From Micromonospora chokoriensis (lineage in GTDB: Bacteria > Actinomycetota > Actinomycetes > Mycobacteriales > Micromonosporaceae), in NCBI RefSeq assembly GCF_000718555.1, contig NZ_JOAN01000015.1, forward strand, positions 124,001 to 188,000: 64,000 nucleotides of DNA, in the 5' to 3' direction. The first letter of the stretch is position 1; every line of letters starts with the position of its first letter. The notes below the pieces were generated by a model. It saw only the letters and a program-made list of their open reading frames with translations, was not told where the DNA came from and searched no databases. Positions 55,793 to 64,000 of the stretch are shown piece after piece. Made by a program: the position numbers and the translations under genes.

Positions 55793-55932
55793 GTCGGTCC
55801 TCCTCGTCACAATCCCCACCCGGGCCGTACGCCGGGCACGGTGGCCATACCCGCGCAGACCGCGCTCCAGGGTAGTTGGGGCTGATCGAGGCCCGCACGC
55901 GGACCCGGTAATGCCACCTGGCCGGGTGGCGT

Positions 55933-56772
55933 TCACACCACCCGACCGCTCGCCACCAGCAGAACCACGTCGATGAGGGCCACCAGCATCACCGCCCGGA
56001 AGGCCGCCACCGGCCGCCGGCCGGCCCGGCTCGCCGAGCGTCCGGCGTACCAGCTCAGCGGCGGCACCACGGCGGCCGTGCCGACCGCCGCCCAGCCGAT
56101 CACCGACGGCGGCCCGGGTGGTCCCAGGGCCAGCGCCGCAGTCGCCGCGAGGAGGAAACCCGCCGCGGCCACCCGGCTGCCGGCGGCGCCGAGGCGGTGG
56201 GGCAGGCCGCGCACTCCGGTGCGGGCGTCGTCGGCCAGGTCGGGCAGCACGTTGGCGAAGTGCGCGCCGGCGCCCAGGCAGGCCGCCGCCGTCACCAGCC
56301 AGACGGGCGGGGCCGGCTGCCCGGGCAGCGCGAGGACCACGAAGGCGGGCAGCGCGCCGAACGACACGGCGTAGGGCAGCACCGAGAACAGGGTGGCCTT
56401 GAGCGGCCAGTCGTAGAGCAGCGCGGAGACCAGGGCGAGCGTCAGCCAGAACGCCGCCGTCGGGTTCGTGGTCAGCGCCAGCAGCGGGCAGGCCACCGCA
56501 GCCGCCGCGGCGGCCCAGGCCGTCACGCGCCGACCGACCGCGCCACTTGCGACAGGTTTGTCGGTACGCCCCACAGTGGCGTCCCGCTCGGCGTCCAGCG
56601 CGTCGTTGGTCCACCCGACGGCGAGCTGGCTGGCCAGCACGGCGAGCACCACCGAGACGATTCCGGCCGCCCGGTGGCCCACTCCCCACGCCAGCAGACC
56701 GGCCACCGTGGTCACCGCTGCGGCTGGTTCCGGATGGCTCGCTCTGACCAGCCCTAACACCCTCGACGACAT
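55933..56772 (-). CDS. UbiA-family prenyltransferase (SCO3242-type)
   Basis: 279 aa with about eight membrane segments. First aspartate-rich motif: NDALDAERD; second: NVLPDLADDARTG. Such enzymes prenylate aromatic acceptors or sugars in the membrane. Divergent from the methyltransferase-oxidase-PKS genes (46-bp gap), so it may prenylate their product. ATG 56772 has CAGACT six bases upstream and no ribosome site. Confidence 0.85.
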   Translation of the reverse strand: MSSRVLGLVRASHPEPAAAVTTVAGLLAWGVGHRAAGIVSVVLAVLASQLAVGWTNDALDAERDATVGRTDKPVASGAVGRRVTAWAAAAAAVACPLLALTTNPTAAFWLTLALVSALLYDWPLKATLFSVLPYAVSFGALPAFVVLALPGQPAPPVWLVTAAACLGAGAHFANVLPDLADDARTGVRGLPHRLGAAGSRVAAAGFLLAATAALALGPPGPPSVIGWAAVGTAAVVPPLSWYAGRSASRAGRRPVAAFRAVMLVALIDVVLLVASGRVV

Positions 56773-56818
56773 AAGGGAAGTCTGGTCGTTACCGAGCAGT
56801 CGTGCCACGCTCGGTGCC

Positions 56819-57592
56819 ATGCGAGAGGTGGCTGCGGCCGGGGCGTCCACCGGTCCGAGGGTGCTGCCGCGAAACGATCCGCGTCAGTACGACGACCTGG
56901 CCGGTGAGTGGTGGCGGCCGGATGGCGCGTTCGCCATGTTGCACTGGCTGGCCGAGGCCCGTGCCGCGCTGGTGCCACCGGCCACCCGCCCGGACGCGCT
57001 GCTTGTCGATCTGGGTTGCGGCGCCGGTCTGCTCGCGCCGCACCTGGCCGGCAAGGGCTACCGCCACGTCGGGGTGGATCTGACCTTTTCGGCGCTGGTC
57101 CAGGCGGCCGAGCACGGCGTACGCGTGGTCCAGGGCGATGCCACCGCCGTCCCACTGCCCGACGGCTGTGCCGACGTGGTCTCGGCGGGCGAGTTGCTGG
57201 AGCATGTGCCGGCCTGGCCGCGTGCCGTGGCCGAGGCGTGTCGGCTGCTGCGCCCTGGTGGCGTGCTGGTGTTGGACACCCTGAACGACACGGCGTTGGC
57301 CCGGCTCGTCGCGGTCCGGATCGCCGAGCGGTTGCCGACGGTGCCACGCGGCATCCACGATCCTCGGTTGTTCGTGGACGCGCGGGCGCTGGTGGCCGAG
57401 TGCGCCCGACACGGCGTCGACCTGCGGCTGCGGGGCATCCGTCCGCAGATCGGCGGCGTGCTCGCCTGGCTGCTGCGCCGCGCTCGCACGGCCGGAGCGC
57501 CCGGTGCGGTGCCCGCCGGCAGCGCGCCGCGCATCGTGCCGACCCGGTCCACCGCCGTGCTCTACCAGGGCCGGGGGGTCCGCAAAGGATAG
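56819..57592 (+). CDS. UbiG-like SAM-dependent methyltransferase
   Basis: 257 aa: motif I LLVDLGCGAGLLAPHLA, VRVVQGDATAVPLPDG, and LRPGGVLVLDTLNDT, the pattern of UbiG/Coq3 O-methyltransferases acting on hydroxylated aromatic lipids. First of three same-strand genes leading to the type III PKS; O-methylation of an alkylresorcinol is the likely task. No SD; a CACGCT box lies seven bases upstream. Confidence 0.85.
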   Translation: MREVAAAGASTGPRVLPRNDPRQYDDLAGEWWRPDGAFAMLHWLAEARAALVPPATRPDALLVDLGCGAGLLAPHLAGKGYRHVGVDLTFSALVQAAEHGVRVVQGDATAVPLPDGCADVVSAGELLEHVPAWPRAVAEACRLLRPGGVLVLDTLNDTALARLVAVRIAERLPTVPRGIHDPRLFVDARALVAECARHGVDLRLRGIRPQIGGVLAWLLRRARTAGAPGAVPAGSAPRIVPTRSTAVLYQGRGVRKG

Positions 57593-57632
57593 TCGGGCCG
57601 TGGCGGGGTATGGAACGCCGAGGAGGAACGAG

Positions 57633-58799
57633 ATGACGGTGCACGCGCTTGAGGCAGCACGCCGGTTGGCACCGCGGTTCGCCGCGCGGGCGGCGGAGCA
57701 CGACCGGGACGGTTCCTTCCCCGTGGACGACTTCGCCGACCTACGCGAGGCTGGCCTGTTCGGGTTGATGGTGCCCCGGGCGCTCGGCGGCCTTGGGGCC
57801 ACCTTCGCCGAGTACGCCGCGGTCGCCACTGAGCTTGCCCGGGGCAACGGTGCGACCGCCCTGGTGTTCAACATGCACGCGTCGGTGACCGGCGCGCTGG
57901 GCGCGGTCACCGAGGAGTTGGCCGAGGCGCTGGGCGTACCGGACGAGGCGCTGGCCGCCCGCGACCGGCTGCTCAGCGCGGCGGCGCAGGGCTCCTGGTA
58001 CGCGGTCGCGATGAGCGAGCGTGGCGCCGGCGCCCGGCTGTCCCAGCTGACCACGGCGTACGCGCCGATCGACGGGGGCTGGCAGCTCAAGGGCAGCAAG
58101 ACCTTCTGCTCCGGTGCCGGGCACGCGGACGGCTACCTGGTGGCGGCGCGCAGCGCGGCCGACCAGTCGGTGGTCTCACAGTTCCTGGTGCCGGCCGGCG
58201 ACGGGCTGACCGTGGAGCCGACCTGGGACTCGCTCGGCATGCGCGCCACCTCCTCTCACGACCTGCACCTGGACGTCAGCGTGCCAGCCGACCGGCTGCT
58301 CGGCGGGGTGGAAGGGCTGGCGCTGGTGGTGGCCCAGCTGATGCCGCACTGGCTGGTGGCCAGCTACGCGGCCGTCTACGTGGGGGTGGCCCGCGCGGCG
58401 ATCGACGCGGCGGCCGAGCACCTCAACGCCCGCAACCTGGCCGGTCTGCCGGCGGTGCGGGCTCGGCTGGGTCGGGCGGACGCGGCGACGGCCGCCGCCC
58501 AGTTGGTGGTCGCCGAGGCGGCCCGCCGGGTGGACGAGGCACCGGGCGACGAGGAGACCAACCGCTGGGTGTGGCGGGCGAAGCTGCTCGCCGGCACCAC
58601 GGCCGCGGAGGTGGCGGCGTCGGTGTTGGAGGCGGCCGGTACGTCGGCGACCCGCCGTGGTCATCCGTTGGAGCGGCTCTACCGCGATGCCCGCTGCGGC
58701 TCACTGCACCCGGCCACGTCGGATGTCTGCGCCGATTGGCTCGGCATCGCCGCGCTGGGCGGCGACCCGGATCGTGACGGATCGGCACCGCGTTGGTGA
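57633..58799 (+). CDS. acyl-CoA dehydrogenase-fold flavoprotein (DszC-like oxidase/hydroxylase)
   Basis: 388 aa with the acyl-CoA dehydrogenase fold (MSERGAGARLSQLTT; WQLKGSKTFCSGAGHADGY; YRDARCGSLHP near the end). The usual catalytic Glu environment of dehydrogenases is not recognisable, as in flavin-dependent monooxygenases of this superfamily (DszC type). An aromatic hydroxylase is inferred from the cluster. GAGGAGG is six bases before the ATG. Confidence 0.8.
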   Translation: MTVHALEAARRLAPRFAARAAEHDRDGSFPVDDFADLREAGLFGLMVPRALGGLGATFAEYAAVATELARGNGATALVFNMHASVTGALGAVTEELAEALGVPDEALAARDRLLSAAAQGSWYAVAMSERGAGARLSQLTTAYAPIDGGWQLKGSKTFCSGAGHADGYLVAARSAADQSVVSQFLVPAGDGLTVEPTWDSLGMRATSSHDLHLDVSVPADRLLGGVEGLALVVAQLMPHWLVASYAAVYVGVARAAIDAAAEHLNARNLAGLPAVRARLGRADAATAAAQLVVAEAARRVDEAPGDEETNRWVWRAKLLAGTTAAEVAASVLEAAGTSATRRGHPLERLYRDARCGSLHPATSDVCADWLGIAALGGDPDRDGSAPRW

Positions 58800-58893
58800 G
58801 CCCGTCGTACGGGGTTCGCACGGAAGATGGGCCAGCCGAGGCGGCTGGTGGGACGGCCAGGGGGAGGACAGCATCTGACGAGAGGTGGGGATC

Positions 58894-59943
58894 GTGTCCG
58901 TACCAGTGATCGCGGGGCTCGGGACAGCGCAGCCGCCGTCCGCTTCGCAGGACGAGTTGTGGGAGGGCTTCTTCTCCCGACACTTCTCCGGCACCACCCG
59001 GTCGTTGGCCCAGCGAATCTTCGCCAACTCGGGGGTGACCCGGAGGCAGGCTGCGGTCAACCCGCTGCTTGAAGACGTCTCGGACTGGCCGACCGAGCGC
59101 CGGATGCGCCGCTACCAGGTGGAGGCGCTGCCGCTGGGCAAGGAGGCGGTGGGTCGCGCGCTGACCGCGGCCGGGCTGAGCGCCGGCGACATCGGGCTGT
59201 TCATCGTCTGCTCCTGCACCGGGTACGCCACCCCGGGGCTGGACATCCTGCTCGCCCGGGACCTGGGCATGGCCGCGGACACCCAGCGGATGTTCATCGG
59301 CCACATGGGTTGTTATGCGGCGCTGCCGGGGCTCGGCGCGGCGAGTGACTTCGTCGCCGCCCGGGGGCGGCCGGCGCTGCTGCTCTGCGCGGAGCTGACC
59401 AGCCTGCACATCCAGCCGTCCAGCGCCCGGGTGGATACCCAGCAGATCGTCTCCCACGCGCTCTTCTCGGACGCCGCGGTCGCCGCCGTGGTCGTGCCGG
59501 GCGGCCCGGGGTACGCGCTGCGCGAGGTCACCGCCGTCACCGACACCTCGACCGCCGACCACATGACCTGGGACGTCACCGACGCGGGTTTCCGGATGGG
59601 GCTGTCGCCGAAGGTGCCGCAGGTGCTGTCGAGGCACGTCCGCGGGCTTGTCGACGGTCTGTTGGCCCGGCACGGTGTCGCCAGCTCCGAGGTGGACGGT
59701 TGGGCGGTGCACCCGGGCGGGCCGCGGATCCTCAACGTGGTCGAGCGGGAGTTGGCGTTGCCCCCGGAGGGGCTGGCGGCGTCCCGGGCGACGCTCGACG
59801 AGCACGGTAACTGCTCGTCGCCGACCGTACTGCTGATCCTGGATCGGTTGGGCCGGGCGACGCCGGCGGCTCGGCGCATCGTCATGTTGGCGTTCGGCCC
59901 GGGCCTCACCCTGTACGCCGCTCTGCTCGATCGACAGGACTGA
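58894..59943 (+). CDS. type III polyketide synthase
   Basis: 349-aa chalcone-synthase-fold enzyme, probably making alkylresorcinols or pyrones from fatty acyl-CoA and malonyl-CoA. The catalytic triad is complete: Cys140 (HMGCYAALPG), His273 (VHPGGPRI) and Asn306 (HGNCSSPT). GTG 58894 follows GAGG by eight bases; GTG 58885 lies too close to it. It ends the compact PKS locus. Confidence 0.93.
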   Translation: MSVPVIAGLGTAQPPSASQDELWEGFFSRHFSGTTRSLAQRIFANSGVTRRQAAVNPLLEDVSDWPTERRMRRYQVEALPLGKEAVGRALTAAGLSAGDIGLFIVCSCTGYATPGLDILLARDLGMAADTQRMFIGHMGCYAALPGLGAASDFVAARGRPALLLCAELTSLHIQPSSARVDTQQIVSHALFSDAAVAAVVVPGGPGYALREVTAVTDTSTADHMTWDVTDAGFRMGLSPKVPQVLSRHVRGLVDGLLARHGVASSEVDGWAVHPGGPRILNVVERELALPPEGLAASRATLDEHGNCSSPTVLLILDRLGRATPAARRIVMLAFGPGLTLYAALLDRQD

Positions 59944-59955
59944 GCCTCCGGCCGG

Positions 59956-59967
59956 TACGCTCGATTG
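59956..59967 (+). promoter_or_regulatory. leaderless -10 box
   Basis: TACGCT (59956-59961) is six bases before ATG 59968. Confidence 0.5.
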
Positions 59968-60603
59968 ATGGATGCGACGACGGATGAGCGGCTGCGCTCG
60001 GCGGTCCTCTATGGCGCTGCCGTGGCCGTCCTGGCCGTCGGTGGCTGGTGGTGGCACTCTGCCGCACCCTCCCCGGTGGCCCGGCCGGCCGATCCAGCGG
60101 CCGCACCCGCCGTAGGGCCCAGCGCCGCCACTCCGTCGCGCCGCGTCCTGCCGGACGGTGCTGAGGTGACCGCGCGGGTTGGTGCCGACACAGGTGAGGT
60201 CGTCCGGCGGCCGGACGCTGCGCGGATGATCATCGACACGGCCACCGGCAAGATCACCGACATCGAGGGTGATCCGAGTTGGCTCTTCTTCCAGGGTGAG
60301 CTGCCCCCGTTCCGCGACACGACCTGGCAGGAGCGAAGACCGCTCGTGCCGGGGCAGCGCGTCGTCCGGCAGGCGGCGGGCGGCAACGCCCGTCAGTTGC
60401 TGCAATACCGGTGCACCAGGCCGGGCACCCTGTCGGTGACGACCTCCGGGGCCGAGCTGGCCGGGCCGTCCGAGATCGACTGCGACGGCATGACCACCAG
60501 CGCCGAGGTGCTCTCGCACGGCAGGCCGTTCCGGGTGTCGCTGTCGACGGTCGGGGTGCGCGAGATCGACGTCGAGGCGCAGCTGGTCACCCTGCCCGAC
60601 TAG
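59968..60603 (+). CDS. exported or anchored hypothetical protein
   Basis: 211 aa: a membrane segment (about 13-27), an Ala/Pro linker, then a soluble domain with two cysteines (YRCTRPG; EIDCDGM). No family recognised. Own leaderless promoter, so perhaps not part of the PKS locus despite a 24-bp gap. Confidence 0.7.
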   Translation: MDATTDERLRSAVLYGAAVAVLAVGGWWWHSAAPSPVARPADPAAAPAVGPSAATPSRRVLPDGAEVTARVGADTGEVVRRPDAARMIIDTATGKITDIEGDPSWLFFQGELPPFRDTTWQERRPLVPGQRVVRQAAGGNARQLLQYRCTRPGTLSVTTSGAELAGPSEIDCDGMTTSAEVLSHGRPFRVSLSTVGVREIDVEAQLVTLPD

Positions 60604-60638
60604 ACCCGGCGGGGGTCACCCCACCTCCCGCGCGCCGG

Positions 60639-61319
60639 TCAGCCGGCGAGGGCGCTCAGGTCGCTCCGGTAGGACTCGACCGTCCCCAGGTCCGGCAGCA
60701 CCCGGGTCACTATGCCGGCGCGGTCGACCAGCAGGGCGGTCGCGGTGCCGGCGCGAACCGGTTGGCCCAGGAACGAACGCAGCCCTCCGGCGGGGTCGGC
60801 CAGGACGCGTGCCTGCCGCTGGGTGGTCGGCCCGGCCGGGCCCGTACGCCCCCCGGTGACGGTGACCACGGAGACGCCGGCTGGCGCACCCGCCAGGGCG
60901 TCGGTGACGCGGTCCGGGCAGGGGCAGCCGTCCAGCAGAATGATCATGGCGGGCAGTAGGCCGCGCAGTGGCACAGGCGCGTCGTTCGCGTCGACCAGGT
61001 CCAGCGCGGGCAGCGCCCGGCCGGTCAGGCTCTCCGGTGGCGAGTAGGGGGCCGGGGCTGGACGGTCGGTGTCGCGGTTGGCCCGGGGCCAGGTGACCAC
61101 CAGTAGGCCGGCCAACGTGGTGAGGACCGCCACCAGCAGGACCAGCAGCGGCAGGCCCAGCCGGGTGCCGCCGCCGGTTCGGCGCAGCTCACGGCGAATC
61201 TGGGCGGCCTCGGCGGCCAGCGCGGAGGCGTCGTCGGGGACCACCACCCGGCCCCACTCGGGAGGCAGGCCGGGCACGCCGTCGGCTGGCCCGTGACCCT
61301 CTGCGTCCGGCTTGCCCAT
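60639..61319 (-). CDS. membrane-anchored thioredoxin-fold-like protein
   Basis: 226 aa: an anchor at about 54-76, then a domain of TlpA/AhpC size (ALPALDLVDANDAPVPLRGL; ILLDGCPCPD; TATALLVDRAGIV). The C-P-C in place of C-x-x-C suggests an altered redox site. Extracytoplasmic. AGGAGG lies four bases before the ATG. A thioredoxin fold is inferred from the pattern. Confidence 0.65.
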   Translation of the reverse strand: MGKPDAEGHGPADGVPGLPPEWGRVVVPDDASALAAEAAQIRRELRRTGGGTRLGLPLLVLLVAVLTTLAGLLVVTWPRANRDTDRPAPAPYSPPESLTGRALPALDLVDANDAPVPLRGLLPAMIILLDGCPCPDRVTDALAGAPAGVSVVTVTGGRTGPAGPTTQRQARVLADPAGGLRSFLGQPVRAGTATALLVDRAGIVTRVLPDLGTVESYRSDLSALAG

Positions 61320-61573
61320 CGGACCTCCTGGAAGCGTCTCGAGAGCGGAGTGCGGCTCGGTCTCCAGGGTCGCGCACGAGGGGCTCCTCCCGCTACACCT
61401 GGGCGCGGTCCTGCCGGCCGGGCTACCATGGGAGAGCGCATAGCCCTTGATCTCGACGTTCTGTTCACCCGTGCCGGGCAGTCATTTGCCCGCTACGGAG
61501 CGTGTTCGAACCATTGGTTTGACCGCCTGTCAAGCTGAAGCAAGACCTCTCACAGGGCCCCTGAGCTGCGCCA

Positions 61574-61619
61574 ACGGTCAGGACATCGGTGAGACATCGG
61601 TGCCTGACCGTGTTACCCT
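61574..61619 (+). promoter_or_regulatory. carD promoter with dyad and tandem operator-like repeats
   Basis: ACGGTCAGG (61574-61582) and its exact complement CCTGACCGT (61603-61611) flank two tandem ACATCGGTG copies (61583-61591 and 61594-61602). TACCCT (61614-61619) follows directly as -10; the carD start is 27 bp further on. Confidence 0.55.
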
Positions 61620-61646
61620 AGACACAGCGAAAGGGGTTTCGAACCT

Positions 61647-62132
61647 ATGGTTTTCAGTGTCGGCGAGACCGTTGTCTACCCCCACCACGGGGCCGCACTC
61701 ATCGAGGCAATCGAGACTCGGGTCATCAAGGGCGAGCCTAAGCAATACCTCGTCCTGAGGGTCGCGCAGGGTGACCTGACGGTCCGGGTGCCGGCCGAGA
61801 ACGCCGAGATCGTGGGCGTACGTGAGGTGGTCGGCGAAGAAGGCCTCGGTAAGGTCTTCGACGTTCTGCGGGCTCCGCACACCGAGGAGCCGACCAACTG
61901 GTCGCGGCGTTACAAGGCCAATCTGGAAAAGCTGGCTTCCGGCAACCCGCTGAAGGTCGCCGAGGTCGTGCGTGACCTGTGGCGCCGGGAGCGGGAGCGG
62001 GGCCTCTCTGCGGGCGAGAAGCGGATGCTCGCCAAGGCCCGCGACATTCTCGTCGGCGAGGTCGCGCTGGCTGAGAAGAGCACCAAGGATGAGGCGGAGA
62101 CGCTGCTCGACAAGGTCCTCACCGAGGCCTAG
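61647..62132 (+). CDS. carD: CarD-family RNA polymerase-binding regulator
   Basis: 161 aa: an N-terminal RNAP-interaction domain ([20 protein letters not shown]) and a C-terminal helical DNA-binding domain with the conserved Trp ([20 protein letters not shown]). CarD stabilises open complexes, notably at rRNA promoters, and is essential in mycobacteria. GAAAGGGG is ten bases before the ATG. Followed by ispD, as elsewhere in the phylum. Confidence 0.95.
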   Translation: MVFSVGETVVYPHHGAALIEAIETRVIKGEPKQYLVLRVAQGDLTVRVPAENAEIVGVREVVGEEGLGKVFDVLRAPHTEEPTNWSRRYKANLEKLASGNPLKVAEVVRDLWRRERERGLSAGEKRMLAKARDILVGEVALAEKSTKDEAETLLDKVLTEA

Positions 62133-62188
62133 TCCGCACAGCATCGTCGTACCCACTTCGTTGTGAAGAAACCACCGAGGACCGCGAC

Positions 62189-62884
62189 GTGACCGCGCAG
62201 CTCAATCCGCGCGGTGACGTCGCGGTCCTCGTGCCTGCGGCGGGTGCCGGCGTACGGCTCGGCCCTGGCCGACCCAAGGCGCTGCGCCTGCTCGTCGGCG
62301 AGCCGCTGTTGGTGCACGCTGTGCGTCGACTGGCCGCCGCGCCCTCGGTGCACACCATCGTGGTGGCCGCGCCGACCGCCGAGGTGCAGGCCGTCCGCGA
62401 GCTGTTGGCTCCGATCGCCCCGGTGATCGTGGTGCCCGGCGGCGCGGAACGGCAGGCGTCGGTGGCCGCCGCGCTGGCCGCGGTGCCCGCCGGCCCGACG
62501 ATCGTCCTGGTGCACGACGCCGCTCGGGCGCTCACCCCGCCCGAGCTGGTCGAATCCGTCGCGGCGGCGGTCCGGGGCGGGTGCGACGCGGTGATCCCCG
62601 TCCTGCCGGTCGTCGACACGATCAAGGAAGTCGGCGCCGACGAGGTGGTGCTCGGCACCGTCGACCGTTCCGCCCTGCGCGCGGTGCAGACCCCGCAGGG
62701 TTTCCGCCGGGCCGTGCTCAGCGCCGCACACGCCGCCGCCGGTGACTCCCTCACCGATGACGCCGGGCTGGTCGAGAAGCAGGGCGTCGCGGTGAGCTGC
62801 GTGCCCGGCTCGGAGTACGCCCTGAAAATCACCCGACCGTTCGACCTGGCTCTGGCGGAGCATCTGCTCTCCGCCGCCGGCTGA
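62189..62884 (+). CDS. ispD: 2-C-methyl-D-erythritol 4-phosphate cytidylyltransferase
   Basis: Third step of the MEP isoprenoid pathway. 231 aa with [19 protein letters not shown] (nucleotide binding), [10 protein letters not shown] and TPQGFRR. GTG 62189 follows GAGG by eight bases. 56 bp after carD; ispF follows by 16 bp. Confidence 0.95.
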   Translation: MTAQLNPRGDVAVLVPAAGAGVRLGPGRPKALRLLVGEPLLVHAVRRLAAAPSVHTIVVAAPTAEVQAVRELLAPIAPVIVVPGGAERQASVAAALAAVPAGPTIVLVHDAARALTPPELVESVAAAVRGGCDAVIPVLPVVDTIKEVGADEVVLGTVDRSALRAVQTPQGFRRAVLSAAHAAAGDSLTDDAGLVEKQGVAVSCVPGSEYALKITRPFDLALAEHLLSAAG

Positions 62885-62888
62885 CGCG

Positions 62889-62900
62889 TACCCTCTGATC
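62889..62900 (+). promoter_or_regulatory. leaderless -10 box for ispF
   Basis: TACCCT (62889-62894), six bases before ATG 62901, overlapping the end region of ispD. Confidence 0.5.
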
Positions 62901-63383
62901 ATGATCGTTCCCCGGGTGGCCATCGGCACCGATGTGCACGCGTTCGAGCCCGGCCGGCCCTGCTGGGTGGCCGGGTTGCTCTGGCCGGACCAGGACGGCC
63001 TCGCCGGGCACTCGGACGCCGACGTCGCCGCGCATGCCGCCTGCAACGCGCTGCTCTCCGCCGCCGGTCTCGGTGATCTCGGTTCCGCCTTCGGGGTCGA
63101 CCAGCCCGAGTGGTCCGGCGCGTCCGGGGTGGCGCTGCTGACCGAGACGGCCCGCCGGGTGCGGGCCGCGGGCCTGGAGATCGGCAACGTGTCCGTGCAG
63201 GTCATCGGCAACCGACCCAAGATCGGTCGGCGTCGCGCGGAGGCGCAGGAGGTGCTCTCCGCCGCAGTCGGCGCTCCGGTCACCGTCTCGGCGGCGACCA
63301 CCGACGGGCTCGGCTTCGCCGGCCGGGAGGAAGGGTTGGCCGGGGTCGCGGTGGCCCTGGTGTACGACGCGCCGGCCGCCTAA
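62901..63383 (+). CDS. ispF: 2-C-methyl-D-erythritol 2,4-cyclodiphosphate synthase
   Basis: Fifth MEP-pathway step. 160 aa with zinc ligands in GTDVHAF (Asp, His) and [11 protein letters not shown], and [13 protein letters not shown] near the end. It can be transcribed with ispD or from its own leaderless promoter. Confidence 0.95.
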   Translation: MIVPRVAIGTDVHAFEPGRPCWVAGLLWPDQDGLAGHSDADVAAHAACNALLSAAGLGDLGSAFGVDQPEWSGASGVALLTETARRVRAAGLEIGNVSVQVIGNRPKIGRRRAEAQEVLSAAVGAPVTVSAATTDGLGFAGREEGLAGVAVALVYDAPAA

Positions 63384-63393
63384 GCTCGCCGCG
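63381..63393 (+). promoter_or_regulatory. leaderless -10 box for the TPR gene
   Basis: TAAGCT (63381-63386), containing the ispF stop, is seven bases before ATG 63394. Confidence 0.5.
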
Positions 63394-64000
63394 ATGTCCA
63401 GCGATCCCGCCCCCGACCAGTCCGCCGCCGACGGCTACGTCCAGCGGGCCCAACTCCTTGCCGAGCTCGGCCGCTATGACGAGGCGGCCGGAGAGTTGGC
63501 CTACGGGCTGGCCCTACAGCCGGATGACGTCGACGTGCTCACCATGCTGGCCCGGGTGCACCTGGCCGCCGGCCGCCCGGCCGAGGCGCTCACCGCCGCC
63601 GACACGGCCCTGGCTGCCGCACCGGAGGGCCTGCCACCGCTGGTGGCCAGGGGTATGGCGCTGGCCGACCTGGAGCGCTATTCCGAGTCGGCCGCCACCG
63701 CCGACCGGATCCTCACCCTCGGCCCGACCGACGCGTACGCCCAGCGGAGCGCGGCGGCGATCCTGGCCGGCGCCCGCAACGGACAGCCGGCGCTGAACGC
63801 GGCCTGGCGCGGTGTCGAGTTGGCCCCGCAGGAGCCGCAGGCGCACCTGGTGCTCAGCCTGGTCGCCGCCCGCCTGGACCTGTTCGACCTGGCCGAGCGG
63901 GCCTACCGGGAGGCGCTGCGGCTCGACCCGCGCATCGCCGAGGCCGGGCACGACGTGGGTGTCATGCGGCTGGAGCAGCGCCGCTGGTCGGAGGCGTTGG
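63394..64000 (+). CDS. TPR-repeat protein, 5' part
   Basis: Open to the window edge (over 200 codons). About five tetratricopeptide-like helix pairs, for example YVQRAQLLAELGRYDEAAGE and AERAYREALRLDPRIAEAGH. A protein-interaction scaffold; what lies beyond the edge is unknown. Confidence 0.8.
   Translation, partial: MSSDPAPDQSAADGYVQRAQLLAELGRYDEAAGELAYGLALQPDDVDVLTMLARVHLAAGRPAEALTAADTALAAAPEGLPPLVARGMALADLERYSESAATADRILTLGPTDAYAQRSAAAILAGARNGQPALNAAWRGVELAPQEPQAHLVLSLVAARLDLFDLAERAYREALRLDPRIAEAGHDVGVMRLEQRRWSEAL

Overview
The window is a high-GC actinobacterial chromosome segment. Gene content and order suggest a Micromonosporaceae member close to Micromonospora: GTG starts are common, and the blocks tilS-hpt-ftsH-folE ... 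folP-folB-folK, panC-panD-nadB-nadC-coaX-lysS-lsr2-clpC and carD-ispD-ispF are typical of the phylum. Species was not tested. No rRNA, tRNA, CRISPR array, transposase, integrase or phage gene was seen.

Layout. 1-663 is the C-terminal end of an EccD-type type VII secretion protein, followed by ppa (minus), a PBP4-type carboxypeptidase, a zinc metalloprotease, tilS, a GlxA-type regulator (minus), hpt, ftsH and folE. At 10.6-23.1 kb the folate cluster is split by about 13 kb. This insert holds a degenerate FtsK/EccC-like protein with a membrane partner, and a seven-gene minus-strand operon that looks like a Gram-positive type IV secretion core: VirB2-like, PrgI/VirB3-like, VirB4 ATPase, VirB6-like, VirB8-like, and a lysozyme-plus-M23 wall hydrolase. 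It has no relaxase, coupling protein or integrase. folP-folB-folK resume at 23.5 kb. An osmoprotectant ABC transporter (28.1-31.7 kb) follows; its binding protein appears circularly permuted.

At 33.6-36.0 kb a lone NuoD paralogue is translationally coupled to a MidA/NDUFAF7-type methyltransferase. The NuoD has an Arg at the place that NDUFAF7 methylates in mitochondria, and Trp where the quinone-binding Tyr is expected. The methyltransferase gene carries an in-frame 74-bp palindromic element whose near-identical second copy lies after coaX. 36.2-43.0 kb holds pantothenate/CoA and NAD synthesis genes. Then come a methyltransferase, lysS, lsr2, a cluster of DnaA-box-like sites, clpC, mutY, an ACT-domain gene, def, and disA-radA. 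55.9-59.9 kb is a compact type III polyketide locus (UbiA prenyltransferase, methyltransferase, acyl-CoA-dehydrogenase-fold oxidase, type III PKS). carD, ispD, ispF and a partial TPR gene close the window.

Across the window at least twelve genes have a TANNNT -10 box exactly 6-7 nt before the start codon, so leaderless transcription appears to be a major mode here. Coordinates and motifs come from direct reading; homology statements come from remembered family features; no database search was run.
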